Shown: in pieces, positions 21,391-32,389 of the stretch | How the letters are laid out: each line of letters begins with the position of its first letter | Numbering within the stretch: the first letter of the stretch is position 1 | NCBI GenBank assembly: GCA_023055425.1 | Contig: JALGPY010000005.1 | Location: 84,299,495 to 84,363,494, forward strand | Reading direction: 5' to 3' | Length of the DNA: 64,000 bases | Source: Linanthus parryae | Lineage: Eukaryota > Streptophyta > Magnoliopsida > Ericales > Polemoniaceae | The notes under the pieces: model-generated | Seen by the model: only the letters and a program-made list of their open reading frames with translations | Database searches by the model: none | Told to the model about the DNA's origin: nothing | Program-made: the position numbers and the translations under genes

Positions 21391-21910
21391 AAATTGGGAT
21401 AAGTTATCATAGAGCATTACAGAGTAAATTTGAAAATGGATCTCCAAATTTTATTGTATACATATAGTGAACCCCCATTCTTCAATAATTTACAGAGTAA
21501 ACACGAAGCAATCCTCATTTCTCTATGTTCAAATCAGTAGAGTAAGAAACAGACGAATACTACCAAAGAGATATTTAATAATTTATGTCCCAGGTAATTA
21601 CATAGAGTTCAGATGATTTCTATAATTTACAGTTAAACCTGGAAGAATTTTAATTCCTCAATGTTAAACTTGGAAGAATTTTAATTCCTCAATGTTCAAA
21701 TCATTAGCTTAAGAAGCAGAGGAAAACTGTAATTAGTATACGAATGACGTTTGATGCCAAGTGAATAACAAATGGCATCGAACTAGCAAGGAGAAGGCAT
21801 TTACCTAAATTGTATATTTATATATACATTTTCATTTTTATTGAATTCATTGTACTAAGATTAATTTTTGTTCAATGGATGAGAGTGTTTCTAGCATGCA
21901 ACAATGAAAT

Positions 21911-21978
21911 GCATTAAATATAAGAGGGTCGCTATGCTTTATCATTTTTCTTTACCCTTTAATTTCACCTCCTATGTG
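21911..21978. repeat. Left arm of a foldback split by Gyp2
   Basis: The segment ending ACCCTTTAATTTCACCTCCTATGTG is the reverse complement, with a few differences, of 34241-34290 on the other side of Gyp2. Without Gyp2 the arms would be about 75 bp apart, so Gyp2 inserted near the loop of a small inverted-repeat element. Confidence 0.6.
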
Positions 21979-21979
21979 T

Positions 21980-21984
21980 CAAGA
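21980..21984. repeat. Gyp2 target-site duplication, left copy
   Basis: CAAGA, identical to 34171-34175. Confidence 0.9.
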
Positions 21985-22391
21985 TGATACGGTTGTTCAG
22001 ACTATTGCGGACGTTGATAGCGAGAGTGACAATGATTCTGCGCATCCAGACGTTCCAGTCGCTACGCGACCCAAACGTAGCATGGGACCTCCACTTTATC
22101 TTAAAGATTATGTTCAGCGTTAGTTTATTTCGTTTAGTTATTACATTCAGTATTATGGATTGTGCCAGGTAGGTTGTTGATTGTTGGTTTTGTCCGGGGT
22201 TTCTTTACGGTTCTTTACTCGGACTAGGGCTAGGTCGAACCGTCAGGGTTAGTGATATAAAAAGGGTGTACTTTTTGTAAAAGAATTATGAAGAAAATTA
22301 TCTTGCCCTAACTCTCTCTCTATTTCTTCTCTTTCCCCGTTCCCCCTTCTTCTTCCCTCATGTTTCTCCCGTACGATACCTACGGGCATCA
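21985..22391 (+). repeat. Gyp2 5' LTR (407 bp)
   Basis: TGATACGG to GGGCATCA. A TATAAAAAGG box lies near 22256, followed by a CT-rich stretch before the end. The first ~140 bp encode the last residues of pol in the 3' LTR copy (see 33766-34170). Confidence 0.88.
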
Positions 22392-22394
22392 CTG

Positions 22395-22619
22395 GTGCTT
22401 TCAAATTTCTCTCCGGTCGGTTGTTACCCACGGCGAGCGAGCTCTACTCTGCCCTCCAATCACGGTGGATCCCTGTTACAAGGACGATCAGACCCCCTCT
22501 TCACATACCGCAAAAACCCCCTGTCCCTCGACGAGACAGTGGTGGCCTTCAACAACTTACAATCGGAGCTGTATAATCAGATGGGTGCCTTAACCCAGCG
22601 CCTCGACCAGACTCAGACC
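22395..22619 (+). pseudogene. Gyp2 gag N-terminal part
   Basis: An open frame without a convincing start contains LDETVVAFNNLQSELYNQM, an amphipathic stretch typical of the gypsy gag N-terminus. It stops being gag where Cop3 begins at 22620 and resumes at 29426 in a compatible frame with DIAEIKDTLWQM. Confidence 0.65.
22615..22619. repeat. Cop3 target-site duplication, left copy
   Basis: AGACC, identical to 29421-29425. Confidence 0.9.
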
Positions 22620-24046
22620 TGTTGGGTTTTGACGTAGGTAACGCAGCGGAATAACAAAAATTTAATTCCTACTTCAACACCACGGATCGTCATGAGTAGA
22701 TATCATAACGTGATAAGAGACATAGTATTGTGTACCTTTTGATTTGTGAGATCACACGAAGAATGATGTCCTCGTCTCTACGGTTGACCCACGTCTAGAG
22801 GTGAAATCTAGATTCTTCCTTCAAACAAGTGCTAGCTTGAACCCGGAGGAAGAGGGAAGAAGATTAAAGCAACAAAGGACAAGTGGAGGTTTCGGCCTCC
22901 TCTTTGAGCCGACGGGAAGGGGGGCGGACGGGCTAGGCTACGGCCTAGCTTGTCTTGCTCTCTCTCTCTCGCTTTTGCTCTCTCCCACTCTCTTTGTTAT
23001 GTCTAATAAAATTAAGTTGGAAGGAAGCTAGAGCCTCTTTATATACTCCAACAACTCCTTGTTGTTTCCATAAAAGAGTTTCCTAATTCTAGATGAACTA
23101 GAACTCTTCCCTTCCTTGCAAATTAGTCCTACTAAGTTTGCAAGGTGTTGCACAATGATCCTTCTATTAATTAATCAATATTAATTAAATCCAAATCTAG
23201 CTCTACTCTATTTGACGTGTGACCCCATAGGTTTCTATATAGTTGGTGGTAACTCTTACTAACATGGAGCGGTGTCTATCAACACATCAATGCTACCCAA
23301 CCAATAGAAATAGTCAGTGACCCGACAAACCTCTTGTGCCTAATATCTCATATTGCACTATCCCTTTGTCTCCATATCCGGATTGGACACGAGACATAAA
23401 TAGTCACACTCGTATATCCAATCCATAGTTCCTCGATCCTGGAAATATGCTTATGCTTGCAGATAACATCAATATCTCCATATTGATTTATCAGAGTCTG
23501 GCCAGACATTCAATAAGTCTCATCCCTCGAGTGGTCGTGGATATTTACCCCCATTATATGGGAGGGAGAAATCCTATCTACATCACTACGATCTCTAAGC
23601 TTGCTTCCTATCACGCCCGATAGCCATCTTTATGAGTACCCAGTTACGGTGTAACGTTTGATAACATCAAAGCGCAATATTCCACAACTAGAGTATCTAG
23701 TGACTTCAAGTCTAAGGATTGCAATTATATTAGCACTACGAAAAGCGATTGTGACTTGACATAATCTAATGTATCCTTTTCGTTGTGGGTCAATACAGTA
23801 TGCCATTACTCCTATTGCATATCCATGTGTTAGACTTGATATCTCCTTATCAATCTACCCACATAGTAGTCTATATTTGATCGTCTTATTAATCAATATA
23901 ATGGACTAGGGATATTTAAGATAAACAACACATTTTATCTAAGGACTTCATAATATTAAATATCACAATATATAATAAATGAATATTCTAGCCAAAACAT
24001 TTTTCATACTAAATCTACGATTGCCTCTAGGGCATCTATTCCAGCA
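22620..24046 (-). repeat. Cop3 3' LTR
   Basis: Plus-strand TGTTGGGTTTTGACG to CTATTCCAGCA. A minus-strand TATA box (reverse of CTTTATATAC) lies near 23037. On its internal side, 24047-24060 is the polypurine tract (minus strand: CAACTGGGAGAC). Confidence 0.9.
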
Positions 24047-24060
24047 GTCTCCCAGTTGCA

Positions 24061-25005
24061 CTAGAGCCAATCTGCCGCATCTCGTATGCCTATAGATCTG
24101 GCGTGACCTTCATGCTTTCGCTGCGCAAGAGGTTTTTTGAGAGGATCTGAAACATTGTCATCCGTTGGAATCTTGCACATCTTCACATCTCCTCGATCGA
24201 TCATATCACGAATAAGATGGAATCTCCTAAGTACATGCTTTGATTTCTGGTGTGATCTCGGTTCCTTGGCCTGTGCGATTGCCCCAGAGTTGTCACAGTA
24301 CGACTCTATGGGATCCACGATGCTAGGGACCACACCGAGCTCAGTGATAAACTTCTTTATCCAAACTTCCTCTTTTGCTGCATCTGCAGCAGCAATGTAC
24401 TCAGCTTCTGTTGTAGAATCAGCAACTGTCCCTTGCTTGGAACTCTTCCAGCTCACAGCTCCTCCATTCAGGCAAAACACGTATCCAGAATGCGATTTGT
24501 AGTCATCTTTTACGGTTTGGAAGCTTGCATCAGTGTAACCCTTTACACTCAGCTCTTCCTTACCTCCAAATATCAAGAACACATCCTTAGTTCTTCTCAA
24601 GTACTTTAGGATGCTCTTGACAGTAATCCAGTGACTATCACCCGGATGGGATACTATCCCACACTCTCTAAGATAATCATCAAACTCTTGGCTTAAGTAT
24701 TCTCCTCCACGATCCAATCGTAGAGCCTTAATACTTTTTCCAAGTTGCTTCTCTACTTCATTCTTGAATTCTTTGAAAAATTCAGATTTGGCCTTCATAA
24801 GGTATACAAATTCATATCTACTGAAATCATCTGTAAATGTGATGAAGTAGGTGTAACCACCTCTGGCAGGCGTAGGGAATGGTCCACATACATCGGTATG
24901 TATGAGTGCCAATAACTCACTAGTCCTTTCACCTTTCTTATTGAAAGGGAACTTTGTCATTTTTCCTAATAAACAAGATTCACATGTCATATGATACCAA
25001 ATCAA
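24061..25005 (-). CDS. Cop3 integrase N-part fused in frame to RNase H
   Basis: 314 residues. Residues 1-40 hold the pre-integrase end (CESCLLGKMTKFPF). The integrase core follows with the first catalytic Asp (LIHTDVCGPF) and second Asp (LRLDRGGEYLS), up to RECGIVSH near residue 117. The next residues, PGDSHWITVKSILKYLRRT, are the end of copia RT, and RNase H follows (YTDASFQT, STTEAEYIAA, YCDNSGAIA, DDNVSDPLKKPL). Several hundred residues of integrase and RT are therefore missing without loss of frame. The conserved DPFTKPL-like end reads DPLKKPL. The product could keep RNase H folding but not integration. Confidence 0.88.
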   Translation of the reverse strand: MIWYHMTCESCLLGKMTKFPFNKKGERTSELLALIHTDVCGPFPTPARGGYTYFITFTDDFSRYEFVYLMKAKSEFFKEFKNEVEKQLGKSIKALRLDRGGEYLSQEFDDYLRECGIVSHPGDSHWITVKSILKYLRRTKDVFLIFGGKEELSVKGYTDASFQTVKDDYKSHSGYVFCLNGGAVSWKSSKQGTVADSTTEAEYIAAADAAKEEVWIKKFITELGVVPSIVDPIESYCDNSGAIAQAKEPRSHQKSKHVLRRFHLIRDMIDRGDVKMCKIPTDDNVSDPLKKPLAQRKHEGHARSIGIRDAADWL

Positions 25006-25420
25006 ATGAGTCTAGAAGTCCATCCTTATGGAGTCTAGATATTCGTTTCTCATTTATATGGCCTAAACGACAGTGCCATAGATATGTAGGATTTAAATCA
25101 TTAGTTTTAATCCTTTTAGAATTTATGTTATAGATTGGACTATTTAGATCAAGGACATACAATCCATTAGAGAAATGCGCACTACAATAGTGCATACTAT
25201 CAAAATAAATGGAGCAACACTTGTCCTTTATTGAAATAGAAAAACCCTTCTCGTCCAAACAAGAAATAGAAATAATTTTTCTGCTCATAGCAGGCACATA
25301 AAAGCAATTGTCTAATTCTATGATAAGTCCAGAAGGAAAAGATAGCTCATAAACGCCTACAGCTAATGCAGCAACTCTTTCTCCATTCCCGACGCGTAGG
25401 TCTATCTCCCGTTTACTCAA
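24980..25420 (-). pseudogene. Cop3 protease end to GAG-pre-integrase domain
   Basis: 146 residues with VGNGERVAALAVG, FYVPAMSRKIISISCL and LWHCRLGHINEKRISRL, the conserved path from protease to the pre-integrase domain in copia. It ends at SYDM-stop, where a single-base loss relative to the usual ETCESC motif shifts the frame into the 24061-25005 ORF. Upstream it is out of frame with gag by one base, in an A-run near 25430. Confidence 0.75.
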
Positions 25421-25424
25421 TCTT

Positions 25425-26369
25425 CTACTTCTTTTTCAAATCCTGCACATTACGACAAATGTGAGAACCACATCCGGTATCCAATACCCAAGATGAAGAA
25501 ATAGAAATATTGACGTCTATAACATAAATACCTGGTGGTTGTGGAATCACTATTCCAAGCTTCTTATCCTCCAGACATTTAGGGCAATTTCTCCTCCAGT
25601 GACCCGGCTGGCTGCAGTAGTGACACTCACCCTTAGCCACGCCTCCACTAGGTTTTAGGGCTTCCTTGGATTTTGCAACTTTCTTGCACTTTCCTTTTGA
25701 AGTAGAGGAAACTGACTTGCCCTTCGTCTTATGCACCATCATTATGGCTTTGCCCTTGCATTTGTTGACGGTCTGTTCCGCTGTCTTCAACATATTCAAT
25801 AAGTCAGGCAGAGTCTTACTGATCTCGTTCATATTATAGTTCATGATGAACTGATTATAACTGTCAGACAACGATTGCAAGACAAGATCAGTAGCCAAAT
25901 CTTGGCCCAATGGGAATCCCAGTCTCTCAAGGTTCTCTATGTACCCGATCATTCGGAGCACATGAGGCCCTACTAGATTCCCCTCTGCAAGACTACTCTT
26001 GAATAATGCTTTAGACACCTCATAGCGCTCATGCCTAGCCTGTTCCTGAAACAGTTGTTTCAAGTGTATGATCATATCATAGGCTTCCATATTCTCATGC
26101 TGCTTCTGAAGCTCAGGAGTCATGGTACAAAACATGAGGCAAGTCACGTCATTAGAATCATCAATATGTTTCTGACGTGCCCTCCCTTCCGCTAGAAGAG
26201 ACTCGTCTTGTGGTGGTTCTGGCATTTGAGTGTCCAAGACGTACATCTTCTTTTCTTGCTTAAGGACAATCCATAAGTTTGTGTACCAGTCATGGAAATT
26301 TGTTCCGGACAGTCTTTCCTTCTCAAGGACAGATCGTAGGGATGAAGTCGATGCGTTGTTGTTTCCCAT
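25425..26369 (-). CDS. Cop3 gag and protease active site
   Basis: Starting at MGNNNASTSS (the frame is open a further 22 codons upstream), about 314 residues encode the copia gag (UBN2-type). It includes LSGTNFHDWYTNLWIVL, a Lys-rich segment, and a CX2CX4HX4C knuckle (CHYCSQPGHWRRNC). Protease begins at WVLDTGCGSHIC, with Asp-Thr-Gly intact. The frame ends in a Lys run where an extra A in a homopolymer probably caused the frameshift. Gag itself is open and could form particles. Confidence 0.85.
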   Translation of the reverse strand: MGNNNASTSSLRSVLEKERLSGTNFHDWYTNLWIVLKQEKKMYVLDTQMPEPPQDESLLAEGRARQKHIDDSNDVTCLMFCTMTPELQKQHENMEAYDMIIHLKQLFQEQARHERYEVSKALFKSSLAEGNLVGPHVLRMIGYIENLERLGFPLGQDLATDLVLQSLSDSYNQFIMNYNMNEISKTLPDLLNMLKTAEQTVNKCKGKAIMMVHKTKGKSVSSTSKGKCKKVAKSKEALKPSGGVAKGECHYCSQPGHWRRNCPKCLEDKKLGIVIPQPPGIYVIDVNISISSSWVLDTGCGSHICRNVQDLKKK

Positions 26370-27988
26370 TTGGAATTCTACAAAACGAGAAATGTGCAAA
26401 TTTGGTATTTTAAACAATTTAACTATATTCAACAATGGCTAGATCATCAAATATAGCTCCCACTATTTTTCTCGGATTAATAGCCCTCACCATTAATGCG
26501 GATTATCATCATATTTTCTAGTGGGTCCAAGATCCCTTTTTTCACTTCTTCTTGAGCTTGCTTTGGCAAGTCACCCAAGAATAGGTTATTTAGGTAGGAA
26601 CCATTCCAATTGCATCCCATGCTACTCTTGGTCCAATTAGGTGAATAACTCTTTATTCTTTATCTCATGGATAACCCCTAATTGTAATGCCTCTAGGCTC
26701 ATCAATCCAATTAATTCTTGCCCAGTTGCGTCCAACCTCTTGCTTCAACATACACACATTACTAGCTTGTGTCGTCCGCAACACACCATGGTAAATTAAA
26801 ATCGCCTTGCTTTGGCAAGCCCGAATTTTAATAAACCCTGATCATGAAGGGTGTTTTGGAAAGAGAAGGCAAAACGTAATATTTAATTGAGGAATTTTTC
26901 TTTCTTAATTTTTTGGTTGATCTCATCAACATGGTTTACTTATTTGGATTGAGCAATCCACAATAAAAGACCAACCTTGTTTATTATCATCTTGTTATCG
27001 TTTTCGCTAGTATCGCCATACACACAAAAATTAAATAACAAGGCATGAATAATAAACATCCAAAAAATAAAAGAAACGTGACATGGATATGGCCCCTAGA
27101 CTAATGATATTATCAAGCCAATGATAATATCATCTCCATGTGCTCTACCATCGCTGCGCGCCTAGGGATGTCTTCTTTGTCTCTTGGCTCCTTTGGTTCT
27201 CCGGTCTTCTTCTCCATGCTCTTGGATATCATCTAAATATTTCTAATTTTAGCCTAACATCTAGAATAAATAAATAACAAAAGCCTCACATGTCGAGGAG
27301 AAAAAGACGACTCGCAGGCCGTAAAACCTAATTAATTATTAAATTAATTTGATCAGCTCGCAGGCCGTGAACCAAACCACAAAGAAATAAACATCCACAA
27401 TCCTAGGCCATATCCATCCACCATGAAACAAAGCACATAATACAGTTAAAAACAATTTTTAACGCGCTTGTTTAACTTTAATTAAATTGGGTAATTAGGA
27501 TTACAATGGTCCAAGGGGTTCAAGCCAACAAGGGGCCCGAACCCCTAGGACCGCCGCCGCCACAAGGCCCGACCCAAGGCCGGCCACCCCATTGACTCGC
27601 GGCCTTTTCTTGGCGTGCAAGGGAGGGGGCGGACGGCTAGGGTTTTGGCCCTAGCTTCCTTCCCTCTTCCTTGTTTCCCAAGCAAGGTTGTTTCCATATG
27701 GATTTCATTCCATAAATTTGTTTCCATAATTGAAAACCCCTTTTCAATCATGTGCCCACGAACCCTAATTTTTCAAGAACCCAATAATACACATCTTATG
27801 TGATTAAAATCACCAATTCTAACATCCAATGTTAAATTGGATCTTGTTATATTGAATCGAATTCAATTTTGCATCTACTATGCCAATTATTTTCAGTTTT
27901 TGCGTAATAAACAATAATACGGTGTGTAAACTGAAATCATAACACATACAATCATGTAATGCTCTACGACCTGTGGCTCTGATAATAC
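26370..27988 (-). other. Cop3 leader and primer site
   Basis: About 1.6 kb without recognisable coding sequence. Next to the LTR, 27971-27988 on the minus strand reads ATTATCAGAGCCAC, a mutated initiator-Met primer site. A GC-rich hairpin-forming block at 27530-27660 resembles one in the Cop3 LTR. CGCAGGCCGT occurs at 27311-27320 and 27358-27367, and also in the Cop5 leader near 42430. Confidence 0.6.
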
Positions 27989-29420
27989 TGTTGGGTTTTG
28001 ACGTAGGTAACACATCGGAATAAAAAAAATTTAATTCCTACATCAAAGCCCGCCACGGATCGTCAGGAGGAGATATCATAACATGATAAGAGACATATTA
28101 TTGTGTACCTTTTGATTTGTGAGATCACTCGAAAAATGATGTCCTCGTCTCTACGGTTGATCCACGTCTAGAGGTGAGATCTAGATTCTTCCTTCAAACA
28201 AGTTCTAGCTTGAACCCGGAGGAAGAGGGAAGAAGATCAAAGCAACAAAGGACAAGAGGAGGTTTCGGCCTCCTCTTTGAGCCGACGGGAAGGGGGGCGG
28301 ACGGGCTAGGCTATGAGCTAGCTGGTCTTGCTCTCTCTCTCTCTCTTTTGCTCTCTCCCACTCTCTTTGTTATGTCTAATAACATTAAGTGGGAAGGAAG
28401 CTAGAGCCTCTTTATATACTCCAACAACTCCTTTTTGTTTCCATAAAAGAGTTTCCTAATTCTAGATGAACTAGAACTATTCCCTTCCTTGCAAATTAGT
28501 CCTACTAAGTTTGCAAGGTGTTGCACAATGATCCTTCTATTAATTAATCAATATTAATTAATCCCAAATCTAGCTCTACTCTATTTGACGTGTGACCCCA
28601 TAGGTTTCTATATAGTTGGTAGTGACTCTTACTAACATGGAGCGATGTCTAGCAACACATCCATGCTACCCAACCAATAGAAAAAGTCAGTGATCCCGAC
28701 AAACCTCTTGTGCCCAATATCTCATATTGCACTATCCCTTTGTCTCCATATCCGGATTGGACACGAGACATAAATAGTCACACTCGTATATCCAATCCAT
28801 AGTTCCTCGATCCTGGGAATATGCTTATGCTTGCAGATAACATCAATATCTCCATATTGATTTATCTGATTCTGGCCAGACAGTCAATAAGCCTCATCCC
28901 TCGAGTGGTCGTGGATATTTACCCCCATTATGTGGGAGGGACAAATCCTATCTACATCACTACGATCTCTAAGCTTGCTTCCTATCACGCCCGATAGCCA
29001 TCTTTATGATTACCCAGTTACGGTGTAACGTTTGATAACATCAAAGCGCAATATTCCACAACTAGAGTATCTAGTGACTTCAAGTCTAATGATTGCAATT
29101 ATATTAGCACTACGAAAAGCGATTGTGACTTGACATAATCTAATGTATCCTTTTCGTTGTGGGTGAATCCAGTATGCCATTAATCGTAATGCATACCAAT
29201 GTGTTAGACTTGATATCTCCATATCAATCTACCCACATACTAGTCTATATTTGATCGTCCTATTAATCAATATAATGGACTAGGGATATTTAAGATAAAC
29301 AACACATTTTATCTAACGACTTCATTATATTAAATATCACATTATATAATAAATGAATATTCTAGCCAAAACAATGTTCATAATAAATCTACGATTGCCT
29401 CTACGGAATCTATTCCAACA
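27989..29420 (-). repeat. Cop3 5' LTR
   Basis: TGTTGGGTTTTGACG to CTATTCCAACA on the plus strand, closely matching 22620-24046. A minus-strand TATA sequence lies near 28411. The inner edge abuts the primer site at 27988. Confidence 0.9.
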
Positions 29421-29425
29421 AGACC
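29421..29425. repeat. Cop3 target-site duplication, right copy
   Basis: AGACC, identical to 22615-22619. Confidence 0.9.
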
Positions 29426-30290
29426 GACATCGCCGAGATCAAGGACACCCTGTGGCAGATGAACAACCGGTCGGCCGGCTTTCCAACGCCGCCGCCTGCT
29501 TCTGCAAACCCGTCTCAGCAGCGGGTCTTCTGGGCAGCACACCCCAGTGGCAACCACCACCATCATGCCCAGCCACTACAACCCACAACGATCAGACACC
29601 GCGTATGAGGGTCGATTCCCCACGCTTCAACGGGGACAATCCGATTGGCTGGATTTTTCGGGTCCAAAAGTATTTTGATTATTACCGCACCATGGACCCC
29701 GATCGCCTTCAGGTGGTCTCCATGCTCATCGACCATCCCGCCCGGAATGGTTTTGATTTTTCCAGACAAATAACCCCAACAGCTCGTGGATGGACTTCCT
29801 TAGTGCGGTGAAACTCCGTTTTGACCCGTGTCATTACGAGGACTACATGGCCAGACTTTCTAAGCTACAACAATCCACCACTGTTATGGCTTATCAAACG
29901 GAGTTCGAAACTGTCCTTAATAAAGTTTCGGGTGTCGACGATTCTATTATCGGTTCAATTTTTACCGCGAGGTTGAAACAACTCGTGAAGCAGGAGTTGC
30001 GGTTACGCAACTCGGGCACTTTGGAGGCCTTTTCCTTAGCGCGTGAGCTTGCAGCCAGCCATGAGGACCTATCGCAGACTTATTTGACCAAGAAAAGTTT
30101 GACATCATACCCTGCTCGACAGCAGACCCCTCCGACTTCCTCGACCGCTCGGCCACTAACAGCACTCTGCCGGTTCGTCGTATCTCAGCCACTGAGAAGG
30201 AAAAACGATAACGTCAGGGGCTTTGTTACACCTATGACGAGAAATATTTTCGGGGACATAAATGCACGCATAAGTTTCTCTTGTTATGTG
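29426..30290 (+). pseudogene. Gyp2 gag, main part
   Basis: Gag continues after Cop3: a Pro/Ala/His-rich stretch, then the capsid-like domain with VQKYFDYYRTMDPDRLQVVSM, WMDFLSAVKLRFDP, YEDYMARLSKLQQ and AYQTEFETVLNKV, ending in EAFSLARELAASH. The zinc region reads CYTYDEK then GHKC, where the second Cys appears as Tyr. At least two frame changes occur. The Gyp3 copy at 51452-52400 is closely related. Confidence 0.75.
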
Positions 30291-32260
30291 TTGATGAGGA
30301 TGGGGACGATAGCAATCCCGTGCCACCAGACGAAGACGATCCGGGGATTATTATTGATAAGCTCTCCCACTTGCATACTTTGGCAGGTAACCCTAATTCG
30401 CGCTCTCTCAAATTGGCTGATACTATTGGTGATGTTTGTGTGCAGGTCCTCATTGATGGGGGAAGTACCCATAAGTTTATCCATCCTACGATGGCAGAGC
30501 ATTTGCTTTATTGCTCCATCCTGTCCCACCGTTCCGCGTGTATATGGGCAATGGCGAGCATTTGCGATGTACATATTACTGTCTGAAGACACCATTATCT
30601 ATTCAGGGTAATATTTTTGAGGTGGATCGCTATGTATTGGCTATCCACAGTATTAACGCGGTGTTGGGCGTTCAGTGGTTATTGACTTTTGGGGGTAATT
30701 TCCCATGATTATAGTAAGCTAACGATGAAGTTCATGTGGGAAGGGAAACAACTGGTTCTTAACGGGATCGATCACAGACCACAGAATATTTCGTATGATT
30801 CCTTGTCCGCTCAGCCTCTCCAGTCGCCAGACTACTCGTTCTTTGAGATTGTGGTCGTTCCTGTGTTGGCCGAAGCCGAGCCAATGGCGGCCCCATATAC
30901 CTTTCCGTCTGATCTACCAGCCGATGTTCTTCAGGTACTCACACAACATCAGGCTGTTTTCGCTGTTCCCTCCGGGTTACCTCCAAATCGTCAGTGGGAT
31001 CATCAAATTCATCTTCAACAGGGGTCTAAAACATTTAATGTGCGCCCATATCGCTACCCCTACTTCCAGAAAGCTGAGATCGAACGTCAGGTTCGAGAGA
31101 TGCTCCAACAGTGAGGGATACAACCCAGTACTAGTGCCTCCTCTCCAGTGTAGTTGGTTCGTAAGAAAGATGGGACATATTATTTCTTTGTTGATTACCG
31201 CGCGCTGAATGCGGTCACGGTCCCTGATCATTTTTTTTATTCCGACGACCGACGAGTTGTTTGATGAACTTGGGGCAGCCCGTTTCTCCACCAAATTGGA
31301 TCTCCACTCCAGGTATCACTAGATTTGTATGCACACATATGACATTGAGAAGACAGCTTTTCGGACGCATGATGGGCACTTTGAGTTCCTTGTCATGCCT
31401 TTCCGTTTGACCAACGCCCCGTCGACGTTTCAGGCAGCTATGAACCATATTTTCCGGCCTTTCTTGCGAGACTTTGTTATTGTCTTCTTTGACGACATTC
31501 TGGTCTATTGTACCACAGTTTCTCTGCACGCTCAGCATATCCACTAGGTTCTCAGTTTATTGGCAGATAATTGTTTTTATGTCAAGATGTCCAAATGTTC
31601 TTTTTTGCTTAACTAGTGTAGATTATTTGGGCCACATAATTACTGCGGGACAGTTCTGGGCTGACTCACAGAAAATTCATGGTATGGTCGCTTGGCCCAC
31701 ACTGTCGTCGATCAAGCAGTTGCGTGGAAATCTGGGTTTGACAGGCTACTACAGGAGGTTCATCCGTGATTATGCGACTATTGCGTTGCCCTTGACTGAT
31801 GTGCTTCGGAAAGATGCATTCGCCTGGTCTGCCGACGTGGACCAGAGTTTCACCGCCCTCAAGGCGGCCATGACCGCGACCCCCGTGCTGCGTTTCACAG
31901 ATTTCATTCAGACCTTTTTTCTTGAGACGGATGCGTCAGACAAAGGTGTTGGAGCTGTTCTTTTGCAACAGGGCCACCCACTCGCTTTTTTCAGTAAAAA
32001 TTTAGGGCCCAAGCTTTGTGCCGCTTCCACTTATCACAAGGAATTGTATGTTGTGGTTGAAGCCGTTTAGAAATGGCGCCAGTATTTGCTAGGTCGTGAG
32101 TTCGTTATTCGAAGATCAGCGCAGTCTGAAAGAGTTATTGTACCAGGTGATTCTAACGTCGGATCAGCAGTTTTATATTCGGAAATTGATGGGATTTCAG
32201 TTCTGAATTGAGTACAAACCATGGGCAGCTAATCGGGTAGCAGATGCTTTGTCGCGACGA
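30291..32260 (+). pseudogene. Gyp2 protease, reverse transcriptase and RNase H, decayed
   Basis: Protease appears as LIDGGSTHKFIHP near 30450, so its usual Asp-Ser/Thr-Gly reads Asp-Gly-Gly. RT fragments include VDYRALNAVTVPDHF near 31190, [16 protein letters not shown] near 31390 and the catalytic FFDDILVY near 31490. The thumb and RNase H follow (LETDASDKGVGAVLLQQ near 31925, FFSKNLGPK), then WANRVADALSRR near 32220. Stops and frameshifts occur roughly every 150-600 bp. Confidence 0.8.
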
Positions 32261-32389
32261 GATAGTGAGGACGACGCGTTATCGATGGTACTTTCAGCTT
32301 TACAACCTCTGTCATCCCTCTTAGCCATGATTCGGCAGGAAACTCAGTCTCTTCTTGATCTCCAGGCGTTGATGGCTTCCATTTAGTCG

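Larger units (their letters stand above)
21391..21984. other. Intergenic sequence left of Gyp2
   Basis: No gene seen. A short internal repeat (TGGAAGAATTTTAATTCCTCAATGTT) occurs twice near 21640-21700. The last 70 bases form one arm of a foldback with 34241-34305 (separate entry). Confidence 0.5.
22620..29420 (-). mobile_element. Cop3: Ty1/copia LTR retrotransposon with internal pol deletion
   Basis: LTRs of about 1.43 kb (22620-24046 and 27989-29420) have TGTTGG..CCAACA-type ends and a perfect AGACC target duplication inside Gyp2 gag. On the minus strand the order is 5' LTR, degenerate primer site, a 1.6 kb leader, gag-protease, pre-integrase, and the integrase N-part fused in frame to RNase H. 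The catalytic Glu of integrase and all of RT are gone. Two single-base frameshifts separate the three frames. LTRs differ by a few percent by eye, younger than its Gyp2 host. Confidence 0.93.
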
